Of a stretch of DNA of 64,000 nt, positions 41,856-50,708 are shown in pieces. A model generated the notes under the pieces. The model was not told where the DNA came from, made no database searches, and was given only the letters and a program-made list of their open reading frames with translations. The stretch spans positions 310,001 through 374,000 of the forward strand of contig NZ_QRDZ01000001.1 in the NCBI RefSeq assembly GCF_003386235.1, given 5' to 3'. Position 1 is the stretch's first letter; the number at the start of each line of letters is the position of its first letter. The translations under genes were made by a program, and so were the position numbers. Source of the stretch: Cohnella phaseoli. GTDB lineage: Bacteria > Bacillota > Bacilli > Paenibacillales > Paenibacillaceae.

Positions 41856-42956
41856 CTAAGCGCCCGAGTCGAAGTTTGTTGTCCGGTCGAGTTGAGAAAT
41901 CGCTTGACGATCCTGCTTGCAAGGCAGTCTTATCCTCACCTGAGTTCCTTCTCCTACCTTGCTTTTAATGGTCAGGCTGCCGCCGTGGTTCTCGATGATC
42001 TTGAAGCTGATCATCATGCCCAGCCCGTTTCCTTTCTCTTTGGAGGTAAAAAAAAGCTGTCCGATCTTCTCCAATTGGTCGTCCGGAATTCCGTTCCCGC
42101 GATCGCTCACGACAAATTCAACCTCATTTCCCAACAGCTGCAAATCGATGTGCACTTCTCCCCCTTCAGGCATGGAGTCGATCGCGTTTTTGACGAGATT
42201 GATCGTGACCTGCTTGATCTGGTTTTCGTCGCAGTCTATATAGATCGACGGCTGGGAACAGGTAAACCGGATGCGCACATTGCTCATGATCGACTGGGAT
42301 TCCATCAGCGTCGTTACGTCCGTCAGCAGTTGTTTAAGATCCTTGGATTCCATTTTGGCTTCATGCGGTTTGGCCAGCACGAGCAGCTCGGTCAAGATCA
42401 GTTCAATGCGGTGGAATTCCGAGAAAACGATATCGTAATAATGATCCTTAACCCCGTCGGACCTCATTAATTGCAAAAAACCTTTGACAGCCGTTAACGG
42501 ATTGCGGATTTCGTGGGCGACGCCGGCGGCCATCTGGCCGACCAACGATAGTTTGTCCGAATTGTGCAGCAGCAGCTCGGTCTTTTTTCTGTCCGTAATA
42601 TCTTGAATTTGAGCTATGTAAAACAAGGTATTCGTCGTTTCGCTGATCACCTTCGATACGTGCAGCGATACCCAAATCGCACGGCCGTCTTTATGGACAT
42701 AACGTTTCTCCAGCTTAATAATATTTATTCTGCCTGCGGCCAGATTTCCGAAATATTCCTCGCTCAGCCCAAGATCTTCAGAAAACGTAATGTCGTAAAA
42801 GGTAAGCCTCATAAACTCGGTTTCCGTGTAGCCTAAAATCTCGCACAGCGATCGATTGACGCGCAGCCAGTGTCCGGAATCAGATACGAGCGCCATTCCA
42901 ATTGGGGCATGGTTAAATGCTGTTGAAAAAAACAAGGTATCATTCGACTTCAACAA
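41856..42956 (-). CDS. PAS-domain histidine kinase, sporulation-kinase-like
   Basis: 366 residues, no membrane segment. PAS domain at about residues 8-125 (FNHAPIGMALVSDSGHWLRV), then a phosphoacceptor helix MAAGVAHEIRNPLTAVKGFL with the His near residue 150, N-box NLVKNAIDSMPEGGEV, G1 VSDRGNGIPDDQ and G2 GNGLGMMISFKIIENHGG. Soluble PAS kinases of this layout feed the Spo0 phosphorelay in spore formers, which is the likely role here (inference). The TTG start has GGAGG eight bases upstream. No response regulator is adjacent. Confidence 0.9.
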   Translation of the reverse strand: MLKSNDTLFFSTAFNHAPIGMALVSDSGHWLRVNRSLCEILGYTETEFMRLTFYDITFSEDLGLSEEYFGNLAAGRINIIKLEKRYVHKDGRAIWVSLHVSKVISETTNTLFYIAQIQDITDRKKTELLLHNSDKLSLVGQMAAGVAHEIRNPLTAVKGFLQLMRSDGVKDHYYDIVFSEFHRIELILTELLVLAKPHEAKMESKDLKQLLTDVTTLMESQSIMSNVRIRFTCSQPSIYIDCDENQIKQVTINLVKNAIDSMPEGGEVHIDLQLLGNEVEFVVSDRGNGIPDDQLEKIGQLFFTSKEKGNGLGMMISFKIIENHGGSLTIKSKVGEGTQVRIRLPCKQDRQAISQLDRTTNFDSGA

Positions 42957-43208
42957 TTAGGGCACCTCCAAGATGAATGTATGCTTTGTACTTATCTAGT
43001 TCTATAGTCCGATATAGAAACCTTCCTGAGAGAAAGTTAATTTCAACTGCGGATTTGCATCGATGCATGGTCGAAAGCGAGCATTCGCGCAGCCGGAGAC
43101 CTAAAAAAAACACAAGCGGTATTAAAGCGATTCCATTGTGTTGGTTGTTGGATTGTCCGGGAGCCATTAGAATAAGAGAGAATAGAAGACAATCAGGGGG
43201 AACCGCGA
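42957..43208. other. Divergent intergenic region
   Basis: 252 bases without a gene. It contains a 7-bp inverted repeat AACACAA (43109-43115) / TTGTGTT (43136-43142) and an A-run. No confident promoter or Spo0A box was found. Confidence 0.4.
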
Positions 43209-44012
43209 ATGAGTACGGAGAGAGAATGGATTCAATTATGGACCGAGAACGCTCCGGGAGCGCAGGGCGGCGGAGACGAGGATGTTCCGGCGCTTCAAGC
43301 CTATCCGGTGCAGGAGAAGGGAAGAGGGGCGGTTATCGTCGTTCCCGGAGGAGGATACGGCATGCGTGCCGACCATGAAGGGGAGCCGATCGCCCTGTGG
43401 TTGAACGATGTAGGGATTCCCGCATTCGTGCTGCGCTACCGGGTCGCTCCGTATCGCCATCCGAGCCCGCTAACCGACGTGCAAAGGGCAATCCGCTATG
43501 TGCGACACCATGCCGGGCAATGGGGGATCAATCCGGCCAGAATCGCCGTGCTCGGATTTTCGGCGGGCGGTCATTTGACCGCATCGGCAGGGACGCTTTA
43601 CGATAGCGGCAATCCGGATGCGACCGACCCGATTGATCGCGAGAGCTGCAGACCGGATGCATTCATCCCTTGTTATCCGGTCATTACGATGAAGCTTCCT
43701 CACGTACACGAGGGCTCCCGGCTGAATCTGCTCGGCGATAATCCCGATCAGGCTCTGGTGGAATCGCTTAGCTGCGAGACGCGGGTTACGCCGGACACGC
43801 CCCCCGCTTTCATCTGGCACACAGCGGACGATGAAGTCGTTCCGGTCGAAAACGCGCTGCTGCTTGCCGGAGCGCTGAGCCGGAATAAAGTGCCTTACGA
43901 GCTGCATGTCTATGAATCGGGAAGACACGGACTGGGGCTTTCCGAGGGAGACCCGCACGTGGCGACGTGGACGGACTTGTGCGGCACTTGGCTGACTAAG
44001 CGAGGCTGGTAG
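43209..44012 (+). CDS. Alpha/beta hydrolase (carbohydrate esterase or lipase-like)
   Basis: 267 residues, no signal peptide. Oxyanion-hole motif VVPGGGYGMRADHEGEP near residue 46, nucleophile elbow GFSAGGH (Ser near 119), Asp in HTADDEVVPVENALLLA and His in ESGRHGLGLS form a complete triad. Relatives include acetyl-xylan and other carbohydrate esterases, fitting the glycan-rich neighbourhood, but the substrate is not determined. GGGGGA lies seven bases before the ATG. Confidence 0.88.
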   Translation: MSTEREWIQLWTENAPGAQGGGDEDVPALQAYPVQEKGRGAVIVVPGGGYGMRADHEGEPIALWLNDVGIPAFVLRYRVAPYRHPSPLTDVQRAIRYVRHHAGQWGINPARIAVLGFSAGGHLTASAGTLYDSGNPDATDPIDRESCRPDAFIPCYPVITMKLPHVHEGSRLNLLGDNPDQALVESLSCETRVTPDTPPAFIWHTADDEVVPVENALLLAGALSRNKVPYELHVYESGRHGLGLSEGDPHVATWTDLCGTWLTKRGW

Positions 44013-44072
44013 CGGAAGTTGTCAAGAGCTCGGCGACGCCGCAGCCAATCGCGATAAGATAGGAGCTTTGAC

Positions 44073-45506
44073 ATGTTATTCGTCTGGATCGCGTTATGGG
44101 CGGTTGCGCTGATTTTGCTGCTCGCAGATCCGCGTTCCGCCGTAAATCGCAGGCTGAGCGCGGTCGCCTTATGCGGAGGAGCGGGAGCTCTTGCGGCGAC
44201 GCTTTCGGAAACTTTTATCCCGTATATTCACGAGTATCGTCCCCATGTCGGTCTGGAGAATACGCTGTACTCCGTGCAGGCGGCCGCTTCTTTGACCTCC
44301 TATTACGGTTTGCCGTATTTTTTTCTGTTGTTCGCTTTGGCCTATCGACCCGTCCGACTGCAGGGAGTATTGCGTTGGAGCATCCCACTGCTTTTGCTAC
44401 TGCCTGTCGCGTATTGTCTCGCTTTCACGCCGCCATACAATGAAGTTCGACCGATCTCCCATTCGCTCGTTGTCTGGTGGGCCGTGCCTTATTTTCTGCT
44501 TGCAGCCGTGATCGTCCTGTTCAAAAAAACAGGTTATCGTTCGCTGTCCCACACGCATTGGACCATCTGTCTGGCGGTGCTGCCCACTGTGCTGATGTCG
44601 ATGGTGATGAGCTACGTGCTTCCGAGTCTGGGCATGCTGCGGATGTGGCGATATAACGTGTGGTTCGTAGGGATTGGCGTCGCGGTGTTTCTGATCGGGC
44701 TGTTTACTTACGGCTTTCTCGGGATGAGGCTGCTCGTCGACAGGCGGCGGCTCGATTCCACGCTGCGAGCGGTTACCTCCGGGACGGCGATTCTTCACCA
44801 TGCGATCAAGAACGATGTCGGGAAAATGCGGCTTTTTACCGAGAAAATGAAGAGCTACGCAGAGTCGACGAATCAGCCGGAATTAGTGGAGGATCTTGGG
44901 GTCGTGCAGGCGGCTTCGAGCCATATCCAAGAGATGATCTCCCGAGTGCATCGGCGTACGGAGGATCTGGAGATTCGGCCGCAGGACGTCAGGCTGGACG
45001 AGCTTGTTCGCGAGACGATTAAGCCGCTCGTTCCGCGTCTTGGACAGGTTCGATTGGAGCTTGATCTGGCGGAAGGCTGGCGCTGCCTGATCGATCCGGC
45101 GCAGACGGGCGAGGCGCTTGGCAACGTCGTCTCCAATGCGCTGGAAGCGATGAACGGGCGAGGCGTGCTAGTTGTAGCGTTGAAGGAAGGCAAGCGGGAG
45201 CTTACGCTTGAGGTGCGCGACTCGGGGCCGGGAATGAGCAGAGCCCAGGCGGTGCGTGCGCTGGAGCCGTTTTATACGACGAAGGGCGGAATGGGCGGAT
45301 TCGGGTTAGGATTGCCTTACGCCTACCATGTCGTGCGCAAGCACGGAGGAGCGCTTCATCTTCGCAGTAAGGCGGGCGAGGGGACGAGCGTGTATATGGT
45401 CTTTCCGAAGAAGCGCGTTCAGGCGGTTAAAGCTTCTTCTATATCTTCGCTTTCGTCGTCTTTGTCGGTATCCCGTTCGATCAGGGAGTTTCGGGAGGAA
45501 GGCTAA
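44073..45506 (+). CDS. Membrane sensor histidine kinase
   Basis: 477 residues. The N-terminal 220 residues hold about seven membrane helices with no obvious large external domain. The kinase core has an unusual acceptor box HHAIKNDVGKMRLFTEKMK (H-X3-N-D), then NVVSNALEAMNGRGVLVV (N-box), VRDSGPGMSRAQA (G1) and GFGLGLPYAYHVVRKHGGAL (G2). A Ser-rich tail ends the protein. The response regulator gene starts about 100 bases downstream, forming a two-component system. The signal is unknown. Confidence 0.88.
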   Translation: MLFVWIALWAVALILLLADPRSAVNRRLSAVALCGGAGALAATLSETFIPYIHEYRPHVGLENTLYSVQAAASLTSYYGLPYFFLLFALAYRPVRLQGVLRWSIPLLLLLPVAYCLAFTPPYNEVRPISHSLVVWWAVPYFLLAAVIVLFKKTGYRSLSHTHWTICLAVLPTVLMSMVMSYVLPSLGMLRMWRYNVWFVGIGVAVFLIGLFTYGFLGMRLLVDRRRLDSTLRAVTSGTAILHHAIKNDVGKMRLFTEKMKSYAESTNQPELVEDLGVVQAASSHIQEMISRVHRRTEDLEIRPQDVRLDELVRETIKPLVPRLGQVRLELDLAEGWRCLIDPAQTGEALGNVVSNALEAMNGRGVLVVALKEGKRELTLEVRDSGPGMSRAQAVRALEPFYTTKGGMGGFGLGLPYAYHVVRKHGGALHLRSKAGEGTSVYMVFPKKRVQAVKASSISSLSSSLSVSRSIREFREEG

Positions 45507-45604
45507 CCGCTCCGGGATGGGCTTAGTTATCCCTTACACTCAGATGTAGTGCGGATGTAAGGATTGTAGGTTGAGAAAAAATGACGATGAGGAGGCGCGG
45601 GGGC

Positions 45605-46264
45605 ATGGACGCGATTAAAGTGGGGATTGTGGAGGATGACAAGGATTGGCTTCGCGGTCTGCGCGCCTATCTGGAGAAACAACCCGACATCGAAGTCGTA
45701 TTTGCCTCGGACGATAAGGTCGAGACGAGGGAGGCGCTTGCTTCTGGTCGGCTGGAAGTGGACGTCGTGCTGATGGACATTATGCTTCATGGGGAGCCGG
45801 AGGGCGTACAGTTGGCGGAGGAAGTGACGGCGGCTACCGGAGCGCGGGTCGTCATGCTCACCTCTATGGAAGAGAAGGAGCTGATTTTCCGCTCCTTCCA
45901 GGCGGGAGCGATCGACTATCAGATTAAGAGCGATTTTGAGGCGCTACCGAATGCCGTCCGCGCCGCTGCTCGGCGCGAAGCTCCCATCAGCCCGGCGGCT
46001 GCGGAACGGATGCGCGAGGAATTCCGCAGATTGAAGCAGCTTGAACGGGAATTCGAAAAGAAAAAGCTGCAGGACCTGATCACTCCCTCCGAGCTGGAAT
46101 TGCTGAAGCTGATCGACAAGGGCTACACCCAAACCGAGATTGCCAACAGGCTCGTTCTGTCAATTCGAACGATCAAAAACCACGTCAACCACATCCTGAA
46201 AAAGCTCGGCTCCAAAGGATCAAAGGAGGCCGCTCGCGAGGCTAAGGAGAAGGGTTTGTTTTAA
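45605..46264 (+). CDS. NarL/LuxR-type response regulator
   Basis: 219 residues from ATG 45605, with GGAGG nine bases upstream. Receiver domain: acidic pair in GIVEDDKDWLRGL, phosphoacceptor Asp in VDVVLMDIMLHGEPEG, Lys in YQIKSDFEALPNA. A charged coiled segment (EEFRRLKQLEREFEKKKLQD) leads to a LuxR-type helix-turn-helix (LLKLIDKGYTQTEIANRLVL, then SIRTIKNHVNHILKKLG). Partner of the kinase at 44073. Targets unknown. Confidence 0.92.
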   Translation: MDAIKVGIVEDDKDWLRGLRAYLEKQPDIEVVFASDDKVETREALASGRLEVDVVLMDIMLHGEPEGVQLAEEVTAATGARVVMLTSMEEKELIFRSFQAGAIDYQIKSDFEALPNAVRAAARREAPISPAAAERMREEFRRLKQLEREFEKKKLQDLITPSELELLKLIDKGYTQTEIANRLVLSIRTIKNHVNHILKKLGSKGSKEAAREAKEKGLF

Positions 46265-46440
46265 CTCGCCAGCCCGTTCCTTCTCCTAGTAGCGCGTACG
46301 TGCTTGATGTCTCCAATCCGTTCGCTTCCACCAGAATAGAACCGCCACACGCGCTTAAAGCCACCATCATTTCCGTTTCCCACGCAATAGAACCGCCACA
46401 CGTGCTTAATGCCGCCAGCCTACCCATTAGTTTGCGACAA
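46265..46440. repeat. Degenerate 51-bp repeat in an intergenic region
   Basis: AGAACCGCCACAC occurs at 46338 and 46389, 51 bases apart, each followed by (G/C)(C/G)(T/G)GCTTAA(A/T)GCC. A weaker third unit precedes them near 46290-46337 (CGTGCTTGATGTCTCC). No gene is supported here. Confidence 0.75.
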
Positions 46441-46441
46441 G

Positions 46442-46469
46442 GTACCAAACAAAGTTGGTACTTTTTTTT
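46442..46469 (+). terminator. Terminator downstream of the response regulator and repeats
   Basis: GTACCAA (46442-46448) pairs with TTGGTAC (46455-46461) and is followed by eight T. Confidence 0.8.
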
Positions 46470-46535
46470 GCGTGTGGATTTTCTAGAATGAAGTTGTAAC
46501 AACTAACACACAATTTCCAAATAAACCCTTCGGAA

Positions 46536-47270
46536 ATGAGGATGGCGAATATGGCTGCAATGGTTTTCGAACCTTACACGGCGGGGCACGCACTGGGGCT
46601 CGCGATGGCGGCGGCGATCATTGGCGGCATAATACTGTTCCGCAAACGGCTGAACACTCCCCGTGCGAACCGCGGCGCCAGATATGCTCTTGTCGCGATC
46701 CTGATTGGCTGCGAGCTGGCGCTGCAAGCATGGTACGGGGTTACGCAAAATTGGGGCCTGCATTCCTTGCCCCTCCAGTTATGCAGCGTCATGATGTGGC
46801 TGTCGGCGATCGTGCTGCTCACGCGAAGTCGCAAGCTGTACGAGGTGACGTTTTTTATCGGCATTCTCGGCGCGCTGCAAGCGCTGCTGACGCCCAATCT
46901 GGATGCAGGATATCCGGAGTTCCGCTTTTTTCATTTCTTCATCGCCCACGGCGCGATTATCGGAGCGAGCGTGTTCCTGACCTCGATTGAGGGCTATCGT
47001 CCGACAATAGCATCGGTATTCCGGGCGCTCGGCTGGCTTCACGTCATCGCGATTCCCGCCGCTATCGCCAACGCGCTGACGGGAGAAAACTTTATGTTTC
47101 TTGCCCGTAAGCCCAGCACGCCTTCTTTGCTCGATCTGCTCGCGCCATGGCCGTGGTACTTGTTGCAACTTGAACTCGTTGCGCTCGCGTTATGTTTTCT
47201 CATGCTGGGCGTCGTAAGGCTTATCGATCGTTTGCTCCAAATCCGCGCCGACAAGGCGCCCCAATCCTAG
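46536..47270 (+). CDS. YwaF/TIGR02206 family membrane protein
   Basis: 244 residues with about seven membrane helices. QNWGLHSLPLQLCSVMMWLS and ITPNLDAGYPEFRFFHFFIAHG-like blocks (here LTPNLDAGYPEFRFFHFFIA, with HGA following) are characteristic of the TIGR02206 (YwaF) family of unknown function. ATG 46551 is also a good start because GAGGA lies eight bases before it. Eight bases separate it from the DUF2339 gene, suggesting one transcript. Confidence 0.85.
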   Translation: MRMANMAAMVFEPYTAGHALGLAMAAAIIGGIILFRKRLNTPRANRGARYALVAILIGCELALQAWYGVTQNWGLHSLPLQLCSVMMWLSAIVLLTRSRKLYEVTFFIGILGALQALLTPNLDAGYPEFRFFHFFIAHGAIIGASVFLTSIEGYRPTIASVFRALGWLHVIAIPAAIANALTGENFMFLARKPSTPSLLDLLAPWPWYLLQLELVALALCFLMLGVVRLIDRLLQIRADKAPQS

Positions 47271-47283
47271 GAGGCTGATGAAG

Positions 47284-48885
47284 ATGGATATGCTCCTTCG
47301 CAAGCACTGGACTTCCCTGCTCGGCGTGCTGTTTGTATTGGCCGCATTCATAACGCTCTTCAAATATTCCATAGAGCAAGGCTGGATTACCGACGGCATG
47401 AAGATTGCCGCAGGCTTGCTCAGCGGCGCAGGTCTGTGCATCGCCGGACAGGCGATGACCGGACGCGGATCCAAATGGGCTTCGGGCGTACAGATCGCCA
47501 TCGGCTTGGGCGCCTGTTTGCTCTATGCGACGTTCGCGTTCGCCGGCGTTTACTATCGGCTATGGAACCCGATGACCGTTCTCATCGGGATGACTGCGGT
47601 CACGGCTGGCGTCTCGTTCTATGCCTACCGCTTCGATTCGCGGCTGTTGATGAACATCGCCCTGGCCGGCGGCCTGCTCTCTCCGCTGATGATGCAGCCG
47701 GCAACGGACCAGGTGTTTACCCTGTTTCTCTATTTGTTCGTATTGAACTCGGCCTTCTTCTTCCTGAGCATTGCGAAAGGGTGGAGCGAGCTGCGAATAG
47801 GCGCATTTGTCGGTACATGGATCATCTATGCGGCGTATTACGTACACTTCGATCCGCCTACAGACGGGCTGTGGAGTATGCCTCTTCGCTACGCAGTCGC
47901 CGCCTTCGTCTTTTACCTGGTTGGTTTGCTGGTCGCTTCGTGGCGGAACAATCGCTGCTTCGACGGCTGGAACCTGTATATGACTTTGGCTAACGGGGTA
48001 TTGTTCGGTACATGGTCGATCTTCATTCTGAATGGGGAGCTTCATTACGCATACGTGTTGTCGCTGATCGGGTTATGCTATCTTGTCTCAGGCGCCATCG
48101 TGCTCCAGCTCACGCGGCGTTTCCAATCGGCATCCGCCAGTCAATTGATCGGAGGAGGGGCGCTGCTGCTGCTTGCATTCTCCAATCTCGGAAGCGGCAT
48201 GGACGTTAAGCCGATCGTTAACGTGTTTTTCTGGGGCGGAATCGCGGCAGCGCTGGCAATGCTGGGACATCGTAAAAAATACGGAGTCGCGAGTTTGGCG
48301 GCAATCGCTGTCTGGACCGTCGTCGGCGTCTACTGGTTTCTCGTGACCTGGGATGCGCCAAGAGGAGACTGGTTCGGCACATTCATTCCTTTTCTGAACT
48401 GGGGAGCGCTGTCCTGGGTGCTGCTTGCATTCGTCGGCTTCTACTTGTCCGTTACGGGAATTTGTTTCAGAATGACGAAGGAAACGACCTCGTTTCTGTC
48501 GAATTTGTTCGCAGTGCTCTCTCATCTCATCGTAGGCGGCCTGTTGACCGTGCAGATTGAAAACGTATTTCTCGTCTACGCCGAGGATGCTCCGAACCGG
48601 TTGGTGCAGCTGTCGCTGAGCGTATCTTGGGGCGTTTATGCGCTGTTGCTCACTTTATGGGGCACCGTCGCCCGCCAGCAGCTGTTCCGCATTTTCGGCG
48701 CCGTCGTATTGCTGCTCGTTGCCGGTAAGGCGATTTTCCTGGACCTGGAAGGGGAAGAGACGTTATACAAGTGCGCAGTGCTGCTTGTGCTGGGAGGCAT
48801 CTCCTTCTTGATTACGTGGATTAACGGTAAGAAACGGGAGCAAAAAGGAGAGCCGGAATCCGTGCCTGCCGATCCGGAAATGTGA
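47284..48885 (+). CDS. DUF2339-type multi-pass membrane protein
   Basis: 533 residues from ATG 47284, nine bases after AGGAGG (47269-47274); ATG 47278 is too close to that site. About fourteen hydrophobic segments fill the protein. KHWTSLLGVLFVLAAFITLF and YRFDSRLLMNIALAGGLLSP resemble the DUF2339 family. It ends in a short charged tail. No function is known; a transport or envelope role is only a guess. Confidence 0.75.
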   Translation: MDMLLRKHWTSLLGVLFVLAAFITLFKYSIEQGWITDGMKIAAGLLSGAGLCIAGQAMTGRGSKWASGVQIAIGLGACLLYATFAFAGVYYRLWNPMTVLIGMTAVTAGVSFYAYRFDSRLLMNIALAGGLLSPLMMQPATDQVFTLFLYLFVLNSAFFFLSIAKGWSELRIGAFVGTWIIYAAYYVHFDPPTDGLWSMPLRYAVAAFVFYLVGLLVASWRNNRCFDGWNLYMTLANGVLFGTWSIFILNGELHYAYVLSLIGLCYLVSGAIVLQLTRRFQSASASQLIGGGALLLLAFSNLGSGMDVKPIVNVFFWGGIAAALAMLGHRKKYGVASLAAIAVWTVVGVYWFLVTWDAPRGDWFGTFIPFLNWGALSWVLLAFVGFYLSVTGICFRMTKETTSFLSNLFAVLSHLIVGGLLTVQIENVFLVYAEDAPNRLVQLSLSVSWGVYALLLTLWGTVARQQLFRIFGAVVLLLVAGKAIFLDLEGEETLYKCAVLLVLGGISFLITWINGKKREQKGEPESVPADPEM

Positions 48886-48959
48886 ATCGTTTTACATTCC
48901 AAAGCGGCGAAAATATGGTATATTCTTTTTTATACGCAAGGCAACAGGAGGGAACATCT

Positions 48960-49739
48960 GTGGAAACAGAAGCGCTGCTCAAGGTAGAGCAATTGGCTCT
49001 CAAAAAATCCCGAGTCTACGAGCAGAGCCTGCTTCGTTACATCGCCCGTTCCATGCTGGCCAGTATGTTCATCGGTTTCGGCGTTATCGTCGCCTTTAAG
49101 ACGGGGAGCTATTTTTACAACGTGGAATCCCCGTTTACCTACCCGATGGCGGCGATAACGTTCGGCTGCGCGATCATTCTGATTTCCTACGGCGGCGGCG
49201 ATTTGTTTACGGGCAACACGTTCTACTACAGCTACGCGGCTCTGCGCCGCAAAATGACCTGGAAGAGGACGGTCAAGCTGTGGGGGCTCAGTTACTTTGG
49301 CAATATTCTCGGAGCGGCGGCGTTTGCATTGCTTATTTTTACGACAGGGCTGTTCGAGGAATCGTCGGTCAACGGATTTCTGCTCAGCGTCGTGGAGAAG
49401 AAGATGCACGCACCGGCAATGGAACTGTTTTTCCGCGCGATTCTGTGTAACTGGCTCGTCTGTCTGGCGTTTTTCGTGCCGATGTTCATGCAGTCGGACG
49501 GAGCGAAAATGTTCGCGATGATGCTGTTCGTCTTCTGCTTCTTCATCTCGGGCTACGAGCACAGCATCGCTAATATGTGTACGTTCGCGATCGCGCTTGT
49601 GTTGAACCATCCGGGGACGATTTCCTGGTACGGGGTGGCGCACAACCTGATCCCGGTCACGCTAGGGAATATGATCGGCGGGGGATTGCTGCTGGGCTAC
49701 ATGTATTACTACGTTAACAAACCTTATTTGGACAAATAG
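48960..49739 (+). CDS. Formate/nitrite transporter (FNT) family channel
   Basis: 259 residues from GTG 48960, with AGGAGG eight bases upstream; a longer frame from 48882 lacks a ribosome site. Six membrane helices with FNT-like features: GGDLFTGNTFYYSYAALRR (the first pore loop) and GYEHSIANMCTFAIAL (second loop with the central His and Asn). FNT proteins carry formate, nitrite or hydrosulphide, and some carry lactate. Lactate dehydrogenase follows 24 bases later, suggesting lactate or formate passage in fermentation (inference). Confidence 0.88.
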   Translation: METEALLKVEQLALKKSRVYEQSLLRYIARSMLASMFIGFGVIVAFKTGSYFYNVESPFTYPMAAITFGCAIILISYGGGDLFTGNTFYYSYAALRRKMTWKRTVKLWGLSYFGNILGAAAFALLIFTTGLFEESSVNGFLLSVVEKKMHAPAMELFFRAILCNWLVCLAFFVPMFMQSDGAKMFAMMLFVFCFFISGYEHSIANMCTFAIALVLNHPGTISWYGVAHNLIPVTLGNMIGGGLLLGYMYYYVNKPYLDK

Positions 49740-49763
49740 AGAAAATCGGAGGCTACACACAGT

Positions 49764-50693
49764 ATGGCTGAAAACGGTATGGCTAAAAAGACAAGAGTGG
49801 TTATTATCGGAGCGGGAGCGGTCGGATCGACGACGGCGTACACGCTGCTGTTAAGAAATCGGATGGATGAGCTCGTGCTGATCGACGCCAATCATAAGAA
49901 AGCCGTCGGGGATGCGCTCGATATGAATCACGGCATGCCGTTCCTCGGCGGAGCCAAGGTATGGGCAGGTACATATGAGGATTGCAGAGAAGCCGACGTT
50001 ATTATCATTACAGCGGGAGCGGCGCAGCGCGAAGGAGAGACTCGCGTCGATCTGCTTAAGCGCAACGTCGCTATTTTCGATAGCATTGTTACGGAAGTGC
50101 TCAAGGTTAACTCTCACGGCATTTTGCTGATTGCATCGAATCCGGTCGATATTATGAGTTATTTCTCTTGGAAAAAATCGCAGTGGCCGGTGAATCGGGT
50201 TATCGGTTCGGGTACTCTGCTCGACAGCGCCCGGTTCCGCTATTTGATCGGCGACAAGCTCGACATCGACCCTCGCAGCGTGCATGCGCACATCATCGGC
50301 GAGCACGGCGATTCCGAGCTTCCGCTCTGGAGTCTCGCGAACGTTGCCGGGGCGGAAGTGAAGTTGAACGACGCCGAGCGGGAAGAAGTATTCGTTAATA
50401 CGCGCGACGCGGCTTACCAGATCATTAGCGCCAAAGGGGCGACCTATTACGCGATCGCTCTCGCGCTTGATCGTATCTGTACCGCTATTTTGCGCGACGA
50501 AGGCGCCGTGCTGAACGTTTCGACGCTGTTGAACGACTATCACGGGGTATCCGACGTCTATCTGGGCGTTCCTTGCGTCGTGGATCGCTCCGGCGTGCGC
50601 GAAGTGATGGATATCCCGATTACCGCAGAGGAGAAAGAACTGCTTCACCGTTCAGCCGACAAGCTCAAAGGGCTGATCGAGTCGATCCAGTAA
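49764..50693 (+). CDS. ldh: L-lactate dehydrogenase
   Basis: 309 residues. NAD-binding VVIIGAGAVGSTTAYTLLLR; substrate loop AGAAQREGETRVDLL keeps the Gln that specifies lactate over malate and the catalytic Arg; VIGSGTLLDSARFRYL and the active-site His in IIGEHGDSELPLWS follow. It reduces pyruvate to lactate with NADH. It follows the FNT channel gene and precedes an SGNH hydrolase by 15 bases. GGAGG is eleven bases upstream of the ATG. Confidence 0.94.
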   Translation: MAENGMAKKTRVVIIGAGAVGSTTAYTLLLRNRMDELVLIDANHKKAVGDALDMNHGMPFLGGAKVWAGTYEDCREADVIIITAGAAQREGETRVDLLKRNVAIFDSIVTEVLKVNSHGILLIASNPVDIMSYFSWKKSQWPVNRVIGSGTLLDSARFRYLIGDKLDIDPRSVHAHIIGEHGDSELPLWSLANVAGAEVKLNDAEREEVFVNTRDAAYQIISAKGATYYAIALALDRICTAILRDEGAVLNVSTLLNDYHGVSDVYLGVPCVVDRSGVREVMDIPITAEEKELLHRSADKLKGLIESIQ

Positions 50694-50708
50694 GGAGGAC
50701 TAGCGGCG

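Noticed and set aside
43065..43085. Spo0A-box-like GGTCGAAAG upstream of the PAS kinase
   Set aside because: One mismatch to a seven-base consensus in one copy is expected by chance.
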